From Marinobacterium mangrovicola (GTDB taxonomy: Bacteria; Pseudomonadota; Gammaproteobacteria; Pseudomonadales; Balneatricaceae), in NCBI RefSeq assembly GCF_004339595.1, contig NZ_SMFU01000012.1:186001-250000 (forward strand): DNA of 64,000 nucleotides, written 5' to 3'. The position numbers and the translations under genes are program-made. This document shows positions 37,091-45,172 of the stretch, in pieces. The notes under the pieces were generated by a model. It was not told the origin of the DNA. It was given only the letters and a program-made list of their open reading frames with translations, and searched no databases. The stretch's first letter is position 1, and the number at the start of each line of letters is the position of its first letter.

Positions 37091-39532
37091 TTAGAAGTCG
37101 ATCTGGGCTCCCAGCTTGATGGTGCGCGGCGTGCCCTGGGCGATATAGCCGCTGCCGGCGGAGGTGAGCCAGTAGTCTTCATCGGTCAGGTTGTCGATAT
37201 TCAGGCGCAGGGTCAGCGGCAGATCGTTAACCGAGCCCTCGTAGCGGGCGCCCAGGTCATAGAGGGTGACCGAACCTACGTGAATGTCGTTGTTGGCATC
37301 CAGCGGTCGTTTGCCGGTGTACTGGGCGCCGCCGGTGATGACGAACGGGGAGTTCTTGACGTCATATTCGCCGTAGAGACGGAACTGCTTACGCGCCACG
37401 CCCTGCACATGCTTGCCCTTGAGGCTGGCATCGCTGATCTTCTCGTTAGTTGGGTCCAGCCACATGGCGCTGGCCGCCAGCATCCACTGGCTGCCGAGGC
37501 GCGCCTTGCCGGACAGTTCCAGGCCTTCGTAAAGTGCTTCGCCATCCTGGCTGTAGACGTTGTTGCTGTCGGTGTAGCCCTGACCGCGGTTGAGCTGGAA
37601 AACTGCCAGGTTGGCTGACCAGCGCTCGCGATCCAGCTTCAGGCCCAGCTCGCGCTGTTCGCTGATCATCGGCTCGAACACCTCGCCGGCGTTGGCGGCG
37701 GTGTTCGGTGCGGTATTGCCCTGCACAAAGGCTTCCACGTAGCTGGCGTAGAGCGACAGCCCATCGATGGGGCGGTATACCGCGGCCAGGGTCGGGGTGG
37801 TGGCGCTTTCATCGTAGTCGCCGTATTCATCCTCCAGCTGGCCGTGGCGCAGGCCCAGAATCAGGTCCAGGTTGTCGCCCAGGTGGGCCACATCGGAGGC
37901 GAAGAGTTCGCGGCGTTTCACCCGCGAGTACTCGGTGGCATCCGCATCTGAGCGGTGCACGGCGCTGCCGATCTCGTCGAACATGGTCGGGTTGGAGAAG
38001 TTGCCGGGGCCGTACATGCCGTCGCTGCCGATGCCGCGGCTGTTGGAGGAGACGGTCTCCAGCAGCGAGGTGCCGAGGGTAACCTCATGGTCGATAAAGC
38101 CGGTCTGCAGCTTACCTGCCAGCTTGATCTGTGCCTGGTCGCTCTCGAACTTGTTGACGTAGTTGTAGACGTAGGCGGAGTAGTCGCCATCGGCATTGGT
38201 AAACAGGTAGGGCGAGTAGAGCAGGCGGTAGTTGTTGGAGTAACGGTAGGCCAGGTCCAGATCCCAGTCCTCGTTGATCTGCCAGTTAACACGGGTGCCG
38301 ACGATCTCGTGGCGCGAGCCGTAGTAAGACCAGTCCGGGAACAGCGCCTTGCTGCCATCGATCGGCTTGAGCGGTTCGGCGATGGTGAAGTCGCCGATCA
38401 TGCCGCTGGCGTTGGGAACGATGCCGCCTACGGCGGCGGTGCGCTCGCTGTGCGCGGTGAGGGCGTCGAACTCCCAGGTGACCGCCGGCGTAATGCGCCA
38501 GTCCAGCGCGATGGAGGCGGAGGAGCGCTCGGCGCTGCCGTTGTCCAGGTAGCTGTCGCCATCTTCACCCACCAGGTTGATGCGGTAACCGAAGCGGTCG
38601 TCGCTGCCAAAGCGTCCGCCCAGATCGGTATGCACCAGCAGCAGACCTGTATCCATCAGCTGGGTGCTGACGCTGCGCACCGGCTCGTCGGTGGGGCGTT
38701 TCAGGCGGTAGCTGATGATGCCGCCGGGTTCACCGAAACCATACAGGAAGCCGCTGGCGCCCTTGAGGATCTCGACCTGTTCCATGTGCTCCAGCGGCAG
38801 ATCCTTGGCGCGACTGCGCAGGTTGAGCCCATCGAGTTTCTGCCCGGTATCGAAGTCCGGCGAGATGCCGCGGATCATAAAGGCGTTGTTCTCGGCACCT
38901 AGGTCACCGGCGGAGAGGCCCACGGAGGCGTCCGTCTTGGTGATATCGGCCAGGGAGCGTGCCTGCATGTTGTCCATCTGGTCACGGGAGTAGACCTCGA
39001 TGCTGTACGGGGTGTTCTGCAGGCTGACGTTGCCCAGACTGCCGATGGAGGCGGCTTCGACGCGGTAGGCGTTGGCGGCGGAGCCGGCCAGGACGTCGGT
39101 ATCGACAAACAGGGTTGGCAGGGTGGTTTCGGCGCTGCTGGTGCTCTGGCGGAGCAGCGTCACCGTGCGATCGTCACTGAAGCGGTAGCTGATGCCGGTG
39201 CCCTGCAGCAGCAGGTTGAGGCCTTCGCGCACCGAGTAGCTGCCATTCAGGCCGCTGCTGTTCAGGTTGGCGGTGAGCTCGCCATTGCCGGTCAGGTACA
39301 GCCCCGCCTGCTCCGAGAAGCGGTTAAGAGCGCTGGATAACTTACCGGCCGGTACGTTGAAGGCGATCTGTTCGATGGCGGCTTGAGCGGTCAGCGGCAT
39401 TACCATCGAGCTGGTGGCGGCAAGGGCGATCCCTTTTATGGCCAGGTGCATCGCCAGAACAAGCGGCGCTTTGCGCGGGCGGATTTTGTGCGAGCGGATA
39501 GCACCGGCGTTGGTATGAAATGATTGCAGCAT
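37091..39532 (-). CDS. TonB-dependent siderophore receptor with STN signalling domain
   Basis: An 813-residue outer-membrane receptor. A signal peptide of about 50 residues (an unusually long n-region) is followed by an STN domain (about 55-130, FNVPAGKLSSALNRFSEQAGLYL). A plug contains SLGNVSLQNTPYSIEVYSRD and LEHMEQVEILKGASGFLYGFGEPGGII (two key segments). The barrel ends TIKLGAQIDF. The plug pattern is that of ferric-siderophore receptors such as FhuA/FoxA relatives. It is preceded by its sigma/FecR pair and followed by the PepSY operon. The siderophore is not predictable. Confidence 0.9.
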   Translation of the reverse strand: MLQSFHTNAGAIRSHKIRPRKAPLVLAMHLAIKGIALAATSSMVMPLTAQAAIEQIAFNVPAGKLSSALNRFSEQAGLYLTGNGELTANLNSSGLNGSYSVREGLNLLLQGTGISYRFSDDRTVTLLRQSTSSAETTLPTLFVDTDVLAGSAANAYRVEAASIGSLGNVSLQNTPYSIEVYSRDQMDNMQARSLADITKTDASVGLSAGDLGAENNAFMIRGISPDFDTGQKLDGLNLRSRAKDLPLEHMEQVEILKGASGFLYGFGEPGGIISYRLKRPTDEPVRSVSTQLMDTGLLLVHTDLGGRFGSDDRFGYRINLVGEDGDSYLDNGSAERSSASIALDWRITPAVTWEFDALTAHSERTAAVGGIVPNASGMIGDFTIAEPLKPIDGSKALFPDWSYYGSRHEIVGTRVNWQINEDWDLDLAYRYSNNYRLLYSPYLFTNADGDYSAYVYNYVNKFESDQAQIKLAGKLQTGFIDHEVTLGTSLLETVSSNSRGIGSDGMYGPGNFSNPTMFDEIGSAVHRSDADATEYSRVKRRELFASDVAHLGDNLDLILGLRHGQLEDEYGDYDESATTPTLAAVYRPIDGLSLYASYVEAFVQGNTAPNTAANAGEVFEPMISEQRELGLKLDRERWSANLAVFQLNRGQGYTDSNNVYSQDGEALYEGLELSGKARLGSQWMLAASAMWLDPTNEKISDASLKGKHVQGVARKQFRLYGEYDVKNSPFVITGGAQYTGKRPLDANNDIHVGSVTLYDLGARYEGSVNDLPLTLRLNIDNLTDEDYWLTSAGSGYIAQGTPRTIKLGAQIDF

Positions 39533-39590
39533 GACTACTCCTGAGCTGTCACCGTTAGGTTTCTGGCAGACTTTGAAATCTGCTTTACAG

Positions 39591-39620
39591 CCTTAAACGG
39601 ACAGCCGCCGGAAAGGGGAA
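39591..39620 (-). promoter_or_regulatory. Weak FecI-type motif before the siderophore receptor gene
   Basis: Minus strand TTCCCCTTTC (39620-39611) and CCGTTTAAGG (39600-39591) fit the spacing of the class B motif, with CGTT in place of CGTC. The receptor start is about 60 bases downstream. The match is weaker than at 37021 or 41334. Confidence 0.4.
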
Positions 39621-39640
39621 GGCGTTCGGTAAAAAAATCG

Positions 39641-40648
39641 TCAGTGAGTGTTTGCTTCGAGCGTAACCCACCAGGACATGTGTCTGTTGATGCGCAGCGG
39701 CAGGCTGTCCGCCAGCATGGCCAGGGCGTGATCCGGGTTTTCCGCCGGGAAGGAACCAACTACGCGCAGATCGGCGATGGCGGGATCGAGGCCCAGGTGG
39801 CCGTGACGATAGCGGCGCAGCTCTGCCACCAGCCGTGACAGCGGAATATTGTCCGCCAGGATCAGACCCGAGGCCCAGGCACGGTGAGCGGGGTTGGCTG
39901 CCTTGGGAGGGTCGATCTGCTGCGCTGAAAAGCGAGTCTGCTGGCCGGCATCGATGCGCTGCCGCTCGCCTTGCTCGGTAGTGATCTCAACCGCGCCTTC
40001 AAACACCGCCACATAGGTTTCATCCTCATTGCGGCGCACGCTGAAGCGGGTGCCCAGCGCCCGCAACTGGCCCTGCTCGGTGGTGATCAGGAAAGGACGG
40101 TTCAGGGTGTCGTGGTAGCCGGTCTGTACCTGGAGTTCGCCGCGCTGCAGATGGATCCTGCGAACCTCGGCCTGGTAGTCGATCTTCAGAGCGCTGTCGG
40201 TATTGATCCAGAGAGTGCCGCCGTCGGTTAGCGCGAGTTTGCGGATCTCGCCGACGCCGGTGCTTTCATCGCTGTTGATCCGGGCGTAAAGCCGCTCGCT
40301 GTAGTCGGAGAGCGGCGAGTAGCGCCAGGCCAGCAGGGCGCCAAAAACCGCCAGCCCGGAGCCCAGTACCCGACGCCGGCCGCTGCTCTTAGAGCGAGAG
40401 GCACCGAGGATGCGGCGGGATTCTTCACTGCTGGTCTGCTCGGCAACCTGATGGAAGCGCTTACTAACCTGCTCTACATACTGCCATGCGATGCGGTGCT
40501 GAGGGCTGCTATCGAACCATTGCTGCCAGGCCTGACGATCGCCGTTGCTGCACTGGTCATCACTGAGCAGCGCGAACCACTCGGCCGCCTCCTCCAGGGT
40601 TTGATGATCGGGCTTGGCGGTGCTGGGCGAGGGGGAATGTGCCGGCAT
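39641..40648 (-). CDS. FecR-like anti-sigma regulator (second set)
   Basis: A 335-residue protein. The cytoplasmic FecR_N region (about 18-75: EEAAEWFALLSDDQ, AWQQWFDSSPQHRIAWQYV) is followed by a twin-arginine-like GRRRVLGSG before the membrane helix. The periplasmic FecR domain begins TGVGEIRKLALTDGGTLWINTDS. It ends with an STN-like region (VVGSFPAENPDHALAMLADSLPLR). The start overlaps the sigma stop by one base (TGATG). It should couple the siderophore receptor downstream to its sigma factor. Confidence 0.93.
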   Translation of the reverse strand: MPAHSPSPSTAKPDHQTLEEAAEWFALLSDDQCSNGDRQAWQQWFDSSPQHRIAWQYVEQVSKRFHQVAEQTSSEESRRILGASRSKSSGRRRVLGSGLAVFGALLAWRYSPLSDYSERLYARINSDESTGVGEIRKLALTDGGTLWINTDSALKIDYQAEVRRIHLQRGELQVQTGYHDTLNRPFLITTEQGQLRALGTRFSVRRNEDETYVAVFEGAVEITTEQGERQRIDAGQQTRFSAQQIDPPKAANPAHRAWASGLILADNIPLSRLVAELRRYRHGHLGLDPAIADLRVVGSFPAENPDHALAMLADSLPLRINRHMSWWVTLEANTH

Positions 40649-41181
40649 CAGCAGAGCGCCGCATCGTTAAAGTTGGCTTCGATCAGCACGCATTCAAGCA
40701 TGGCGCGCGCCATGTAGGATTTGACGCTGCGTTCGGATACGCCCAGATGCATGGCGATCTGGCGGTAGGTCAGCCCCTCAAGTTGGGACATCAGGAACGC
40801 CTGGCCCACCCGCTCCGGCAGGCGCTGCAGCATTGCATCGATCTCACAGAAGGTTTCCACGATCACCGCGTGCTCTTCCGGCGAGATATCGGTGGCTTCC
40901 GGGCGTGCGGACAGCACATCGAGCCAGGCCTGTTCCACTGCCTGACGACGCCACATGTCGGTACAGAGATTTTCCGCCACCACCTTGAGATAGCTGCGCG
41001 CCTGCCCCGGCGTCTGCAGATCCCGGGGTTTGCGCAGCAGGCGGATAAAGGTGTCGTGGGCCAGATCCGCCGCCAGCTCGCTGCAGCTGACGCGGCGGCT
41101 CAGCCAGGCGTGCAGCCAGCCGTGGTGGCTGCGATAGATCTGCTCCTGCGCGCTTCTCTGTTCGGTGGTGAGTGTAGTCAT
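40648..41181 (-). CDS. FecI-like ECF sigma factor (second set)
   Basis: A 177-residue sigma factor. Region 2 contains IYRSHHGWLHAWLSRR and AADLAHDTFIRLLR; region 4 contains GQAFLMSQLEGLTYRQIAMHLGVSERSVKSYMARAM (key parts). The start ATG at 41181 lies about 50 bases downstream of a promoter embedded in a double Fur box. It is coupled to its FecR-like partner. It probably transcribes the receptor at 37091 and possibly the PepSY and metal ABC operons, which carry FecI-type motifs. Confidence 0.93.
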   Translation of the reverse strand: MTTLTTEQRSAQEQIYRSHHGWLHAWLSRRVSCSELAADLAHDTFIRLLRKPRDLQTPGQARSYLKVVAENLCTDMWRRQAVEQAWLDVLSARPEATDISPEEHAVIVETFCEIDAMLQRLPERVGQAFLMSQLEGLTYRQIAMHLGVSERSVKSYMARAMLECVLIEANFNDAALC

Positions 41182-41229
41182 GATCGGTCTGGTCGCCTGG
41201 GGCGAGTTATTATTGTTTAAAGATACGAA

Positions 41230-41270
41230 ATGATAACCATTATCATAATCGTTATCAAATGGTTGATAAT
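41230..41270 (-). promoter_or_regulatory. Overlapping Fur boxes with embedded promoter for the second sigma gene
   Basis: Plus strand 41231-41245 reads TGATAACCATTATCA, a perfect 7-1-7 Fur site. A second site (ATAATCGTTATCAA, 41245-41258) overlaps, and GATAATG follows at 41265-41271. On the minus strand TTGATA (41258-41253), 17 bases, TATCAT (41235-41230) make a sigma-70 promoter inside the Fur sites. The strongest Fur operator in the window. Confidence 0.85.
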
Positions 41271-41333
41271 GTTATAAGTTGTTGATTGTTTTGAATATTT
41301 ATTCAGGCGCTAAATTTTCTTGTTGTCGATCTT

Positions 41334-41361
41334 CCCTTTTTGTCCTGCTCGTTCGTCTTTA
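41334..41361 (+). promoter_or_regulatory. FecI-type promoter motif (class B) before the metal ABC operon
   Basis: CCCTTTTTGTCC, two bases, CTCGTTCGTC, then TTTAG, matching the minus-strand motif at 37045-37021 at nearly every position. It is about 105 bases upstream of the first ABC-operon gene. This suggests the importer is read by an iron-starvation sigma factor and not by the housekeeping sigma. Confidence 0.6.
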
Positions 41362-41463
41362 GAGGTAACAGCCTGTTGCCTGTTCTGCGGATACGTTCCG
41401 CGGATAAGGGCCAGGGATTGCACACAGATCAACCGGCGAGATCCGGTGAAGCGAGGAGGCGTA

Positions 41464-41865
41464 ATGCAGCTGACAGTTCAGGGACCGGGGAACCGGAGGG
41501 CGCAGAAAAACGGAATGGGTAGACGGGGGCTGTCGCGGATTTACCAGCTGGGGCTTCTTAAACTGGCTGTCGGAAGTATCGCGCTGCTGGCGGCGTCCCA
41601 GGCCAGTGCGCATTACCCGTTTTGCAGCTGTGAGCTTAACGAGGGCGAAATTCACTGCACCGGCGGTTTTTCCGATGGTAGCAGCGCCAGCGGTGTGACC
41701 GTGGATATGATCTCCTACGACGAGGAGATTCTGGCCAACGCTGAGTTCGACGGCGATTCTCGCATCCGCTTTGAACGCCCGGATGGGGAATTTTACATCC
41801 TGCTCGATGCGGGCCCCGGGCATGTGGTTGAGGTGGACTGGCACGACGTTGAAGGCCTGATGTAA
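41464..41865 (+). CDS. Small exported protein with predicted N-terminal histidine, first gene of metal ABC operon
   Basis: The start is ATG 41464 after GAGGAGG; the frame is open further upstream to 41320 but without a binding site. The 133-residue product has a signal peptide whose best cut is after SQASA, leaving a mature protein of about 84 residues beginning HYPFCSCELNEGEIHC. The mature chain has three cysteines (CxC plus one) and is otherwise an acidic beta-type domain. I do not recognise the family. The predicted N-terminal histidine and the cysteines could bind metal. Its stop overlaps the next start (TAATG). Confidence 0.75.
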   Translation: MQLTVQGPGNRRAQKNGMGRRGLSRIYQLGLLKLAVGSIALLAASQASAHYPFCSCELNEGEIHCTGGFSDGSSASGVTVDMISYDEEILANAEFDGDSRIRFERPDGEFYILLDAGPGHVVEVDWHDVEGLM

Positions 41866-42500
41866 TGGCCTCGGTTGTTGTCCGCCCTGCCGGAGCCCGG
41901 CAGGAGACCGCCTGGCTGCTGTTACTTTGTGCGCTGATTCTGCTGGTATCTGCGGCGATCGTCGCCTGGCGGGTGGTGCCGGATGAGAGTCGCCAGATCG
42001 AAATCTGGCAGCTCGATGCCCGCGTCGATCTCAATGCGGCGGAGCAGGGCGTGAATGCCGACCTTCAGGCCGCGGCCGATGAGATTCTCTGGGCGCTGGA
42101 AGAGGGCAGTACGCCGACGCCGGAGCAGCTGGCTGCCGACTGGATTCCGCCGTTTATCGAGGATGTGGCCAGTGCCGAGCGCGGCGGTCACCATTGGCAG
42201 TTGCAAAGCCTTGGCCATGAGCTGGCTTACATCGGCCTGAGCGAACAGACCGCTACCGCCGGTCACTTTCTGCTGCGTGTTGAGGCACCCGACGCCGGGC
42301 ACAGCCATGAAGGTGCGGCGCCGACGAGCGTCTGGATCAAGCGTGATGGATCGGCTGCCGAGTCAGAGCGGGTGGCACTGAACAATATGGAACTGAGCAA
42401 TCTAGAGCTGAGCAATAACGCGTTGATCGCCGCGGGTTGGCAGCAGGTGGTCAGCCACTTCGACGCCAGCGTGACCCGTGGCACGGGAGGTGGCTTATGA
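41865..42500 (+). CDS. Membrane-anchored accessory protein of the metal ABC operon (possibly DUF6162)
   Basis: A 211-residue protein with one N-terminal membrane helix (about 16-37, AWLLLLCALILLVSAAIVAW) and a periplasmic domain. The domain includes ILWALEEGSTPTPEQLAADWIPPF and a histidine-bearing segment APDAGHSHEGAAP. It resembles proteins annotated as DUF6162 beside metal ABC transporters, but I cannot confirm that. Three 15-bp tandem repeats (42375-42419) encode ALNNM-ELSNL-ELSNN. It overlaps the next gene by four bases (ATGA). Confidence 0.7.
   Translation: MASVVVRPAGARQETAWLLLLCALILLVSAAIVAWRVVPDESRQIEIWQLDARVDLNAAEQGVNADLQAAADEILWALEEGSTPTPEQLAADWIPPFIEDVASAERGGHHWQLQSLGHELAYIGLSEQTATAGHFLLRVEAPDAGHSHEGAAPTSVWIKRDGSAAESERVALNNMELSNLELSNNALIAAGWQQVVSHFDASVTRGTGGGL
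42375..42419. repeat. 15-bp tandem repeat inside the accessory protein gene
   Basis: Three degenerate copies: GCACTGAACAATATG, GAACTGAGCAATCTA and GAGCTGAGCAATAAC. The frame is preserved. Confidence 0.85.
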
Positions 42501-43471
42501 AGGCGTTTGTTTCTAATCTCCTGCGTTTTAAGTCTCTGCGTTTTAAACCCCTCCGTTTCGCTCTATCGGCGCTGCTCAGTTGCTTCAGTCTGGCTCTGTT
42601 CGTGAGCAGCGCCCAGGCCGATCCCCTGCGTATCGGCGTCACCCTGCATCCTTACTACAGCTATGTAGCGAATATCGTCGGCGATAAAGCCGAGGTTGTG
42701 CCGCTGATTCCCCAGGGCTTTAACCCCCATGCCTATGAACCCCGCGCCGAAGAGATCAAGCGGGTCGGCAGTCTGGATGTGGTGGTGCTTAACGGCATCG
42801 GCCATGACGATTTCGCCGAGCGGATGATCGCGGCATCGGAGAACCCCTCGCTGCCGGTGATCGAAGCGAACCGTAACGTACCGCTGTTGCCGGCGGTGGG
42901 CAGCATGTCCCAGGGGCGCAACGGCAGCGGCAAGGTGGTCAATGCGCACACCTTCCTGGCGGTGACCGGGGCGATCCGCCAGATCCAGACCATCGCTCGC
43001 GAGCTGGGTCAGCTCGACCCGGACAATGCCGACAGCTATCGCCGCAACGCCCGCGAATACTCACGCAAGCTGCGCCGGATCCGTGCCGAGGCGCTGTCCC
43101 AGCTGGCCAGCATCGATAACGTGGAGCTGCGTGTGGCCACTATCCACGGCGCCTATGACTATCTGCTGCGCGAATTCGGTCTGGAAGTCACCGCTGTGGT
43201 CGAGCCTGCCCACGGCATAGAGCCAAGCCCTGCGCAGCTGGCGCGCACCATCGATGATATCCGTCGCCTCGATGTGCAGGTGATCTTCTCCGAGCTGCAT
43301 TTCCCCTCCACCTACGTCGATACCATCCGCCGCGAGACCGGCGTGCGGCTCTATCCGCTCTCTCACGTGATCTCCGGTGATTACCGTGCCGAGAAGTTCG
43401 AGCAGGAGATGGCGGAAAACTTCGCTACCGTGGTACGGGCGATTCTGGACACACGGGAGGCCGGCCAATGA
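42497..43471 (+). CDS. Metal ABC transporter solute-binding protein (ZnuA/TroA-like, cluster A-I)
   Basis: The start is ATG 42497 after GGGAGGTGG, giving 324 residues. The signal peptide (to about 40) contains a threefold repeat FK-SLRFK-PLRF from a 15-bp tandem duplication (42518-42562). The mature protein has the cluster A-I ligands: histidine in GFNPHAYEP, histidine in NAHTFLA, histidine in VEPAHGIEPSP, and the acidic site FSELHFPS. Three histidines favour zinc, but iron or manganese cannot be excluded. It overlaps both neighbours by four bases and delivers metal to the ATPase/permease encoded next. Confidence 0.9.
   Translation: MKAFVSNLLRFKSLRFKPLRFALSALLSCFSLALFVSSAQADPLRIGVTLHPYYSYVANIVGDKAEVVPLIPQGFNPHAYEPRAEEIKRVGSLDVVVLNGIGHDDFAERMIAASENPSLPVIEANRNVPLLPAVGSMSQGRNGSGKVVNAHTFLAVTGAIRQIQTIARELGQLDPDNADSYRRNAREYSRKLRRIRAEALSQLASIDNVELRVATIHGAYDYLLREFGLEVTAVVEPAHGIEPSPAQLARTIDDIRRLDVQVIFSELHFPSTYVDTIRRETGVRLYPLSHVISGDYRAEKFEQEMAENFATVVRAILDTREAGQ
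42518..42562. repeat. 15-bp tandem repeat in the signal peptide of the solute-binding protein
   Basis: CTCCTGCGTTTTAAG, TCTCTGCGTTTTAAA and CCCCTCCGTTTCGCT follow one another, lengthening the basic n-region of the signal peptide. Confidence 0.85.
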
Positions 43472-44274
43472 ATGCGATGAACGGATGGTTCAAGCGCGGT
43501 GCTGAGGCCATCGCCGCCGCTGGGCCGCAGGTGCAGTTCGATCAGGTATCGCTGCAGTACGGCCAGACCCGCGTACTTGAAAGGATCGACCTGACCCTGA
43601 GCAGCGCCGAAGTACATGCCCTGGTGGGCCCCAATGGCGGCGGTAAATCCTCGCTGGTGCGCGGCCTGCTGGGACTGGCGCCGCACCGCGGCACGATAAA
43701 GCTAGAGTGGCCGGGCAGCCCGGGCCAGATCGGCTATGTGCCCCAGGCGCTGGAGTTCGATCGCTCACTGCCGATGAGCGTGATCGACTTTCTCGCCGCG
43801 ATGCAGACCCGCCGCCCGGCGTTCCTGCGCCCGGCTCGCCGTCAGCGCCAGCAGATTGTCGATGCGCTGGAGCGTGTCGGACTTGGCAGCAAGGCGGAGC
43901 GGCGCATGGGTGATCTCTCCGGCGGCGAGCGCCAGCGGGTGATGATGGCGCAGGGGCTGATGCCTGAGCCGAAACTTCTGATTCTGGATGAGCCGATGGC
44001 GGCGCTCGATGAAGCCGGTGTTGCTATCTTCGAGGCGCTGATCGGCGAGCTTAAGGCCGAGGGCGTAACCCTGCTCTGGGTCGAGCACGATCTGGCCGCG
44101 GTACGCCGGCTGGCCGATCGGGTTACCGGGCTGAATCGGCGCTTGCTGTTCAGTGGCGATCCCGCGGAGGAGCTGACGCCGGAACGGGTGCTGGATCTTT
44201 TCTCCAGCCATCCGACCCAGCGGCCCAGGAAGGTCCAGCAACGGGAAGATCAAAAGGAGGTGATCAGTGGCTGA
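43468..44274 (+). CDS. Metal ABC transporter ATP-binding protein
   Basis: A 268-residue cytoplasmic ATPase. Walker A is GPNGGGKSS, the Q-loop is YVPQALEFD, the signature is LSGGERQR, Walker B is LLILDEPMAALD and the H-loop is WVEHD. The Walker A form GPNGGGKS is typical of ZnuC/MntB-type transporters. Its start overlaps the solute-binding gene (ATGA), and its end overlaps the permease gene by eight bases. Confidence 0.95.
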   Translation: MNAMNGWFKRGAEAIAAAGPQVQFDQVSLQYGQTRVLERIDLTLSSAEVHALVGPNGGGKSSLVRGLLGLAPHRGTIKLEWPGSPGQIGYVPQALEFDRSLPMSVIDFLAAMQTRRPAFLRPARRQRQQIVDALERVGLGSKAERRMGDLSGGERQRVMMAQGLMPEPKLLILDEPMAALDEAGVAIFEALIGELKAEGVTLLWVEHDLAAVRRLADRVTGLNRRLLFSGDPAEELTPERVLDLFSSHPTQRPRKVQQREDQKEVISG

Positions 44275-45172
44275 GTTGTTTGAAGTCTTCCGCGTTACGG
44301 TCCAGAGCTGGGCCGAAGCGGGGTTGCTGCCCTCGTCGCTGGCCTACGGTTTTGCCGTTAATGCACTGCTGGCCGGGGTGATTATCGGTCCGGTGCTGGG
44401 GTTGCTCGGCACCCTGGTGGTGGTAAAGCGCCACGCCTTTTTCTCGGAAGCGGTGGGTCACTCGGCGATGACCGGTGTGGCGATCGGCATTCTGCTGGGC
44501 GAGCCCTACAGCGGCCCCTATGGCGCCCTGTTCGGTTACTGCCTGCTGTTCGGTTTGGGGCTTAACTACCTGCGCAACCGCACTGGCCTCTCGGCGGATA
44601 CCCTGATCGGCGTGTTTCTCTCCATGTCGCTGGCCCTGGGGGCGGCGGTCTTGTTGGTGCTGGCTGGGCGCATCAACGTGCATATCCTGGAAAACGTGCT
44701 GTTCGGCTCGATTCTTACCGTCTCCGGCGTCGATATCGCGCTGCTGGCGGTGGTGGCGCTGCTGGTGACGGTGCCGATGGTGCTGTTCTACAACCGTTTC
44801 ATGCTGGCCAGTTTCAACCCGGCACTGGCGCAGGTGCGGCAGGTGCCGGTGAAGGCGCTGGATTATCTCTTTGTGATCCTGGTGACGCTGGTCACCGTGG
44901 CCTCGGTGAAGGTGATCGGTGCAATTCTGGTCGGTGCGCTGCTGGTGATCCCCGCGGCGGCGGCGAAGATTCTCGCCACCAGCCTGTCCCGCTTTGTCGG
45001 TTTGAGCATGCTGTTCTCCCTGATCGCCACGCTGTGCGGGATCCTGATCCCCATGGAGATGGAGCTGCCGATCCCCTCGGGTGCGGCCATTATCCTGGTG
45101 GCTGGTTCTCTGTTTTTGTTGTCTGTGCTGGCGCGTTCACTGCTGCCGGGACTTCGTGGAGCGGTTACATGA
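44267..45172 (+). CDS. Metal ABC transporter permease (ABC-3 family)
   Basis: A 301-residue protein starting at GTG 44267 behind a near-perfect ribosome-binding site, AAAAGGAGGTGATCA, located inside the ATPase gene. About eight helices. Conserved ABC-3 segments include GLLGTLVVVKRHAFFSEAVGHSAMTGVAIG and VIGAILVGALLVIPAAAAKIL (key parts). It forms the membrane channel with the ATPase. Its stop overlaps the start of the second solute-binding protein by four bases (ATGA). Confidence 0.95.
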   Translation: MAELFEVFRVTVQSWAEAGLLPSSLAYGFAVNALLAGVIIGPVLGLLGTLVVVKRHAFFSEAVGHSAMTGVAIGILLGEPYSGPYGALFGYCLLFGLGLNYLRNRTGLSADTLIGVFLSMSLALGAAVLLVLAGRINVHILENVLFGSILTVSGVDIALLAVVALLVTVPMVLFYNRFMLASFNPALAQVRQVPVKALDYLFVILVTLVTVASVKVIGAILVGALLVIPAAAAKILATSLSRFVGLSMLFSLIATLCGILIPMEMELPIPSGAAIILVAGSLFLLSVLARSLLPGLRGAVT

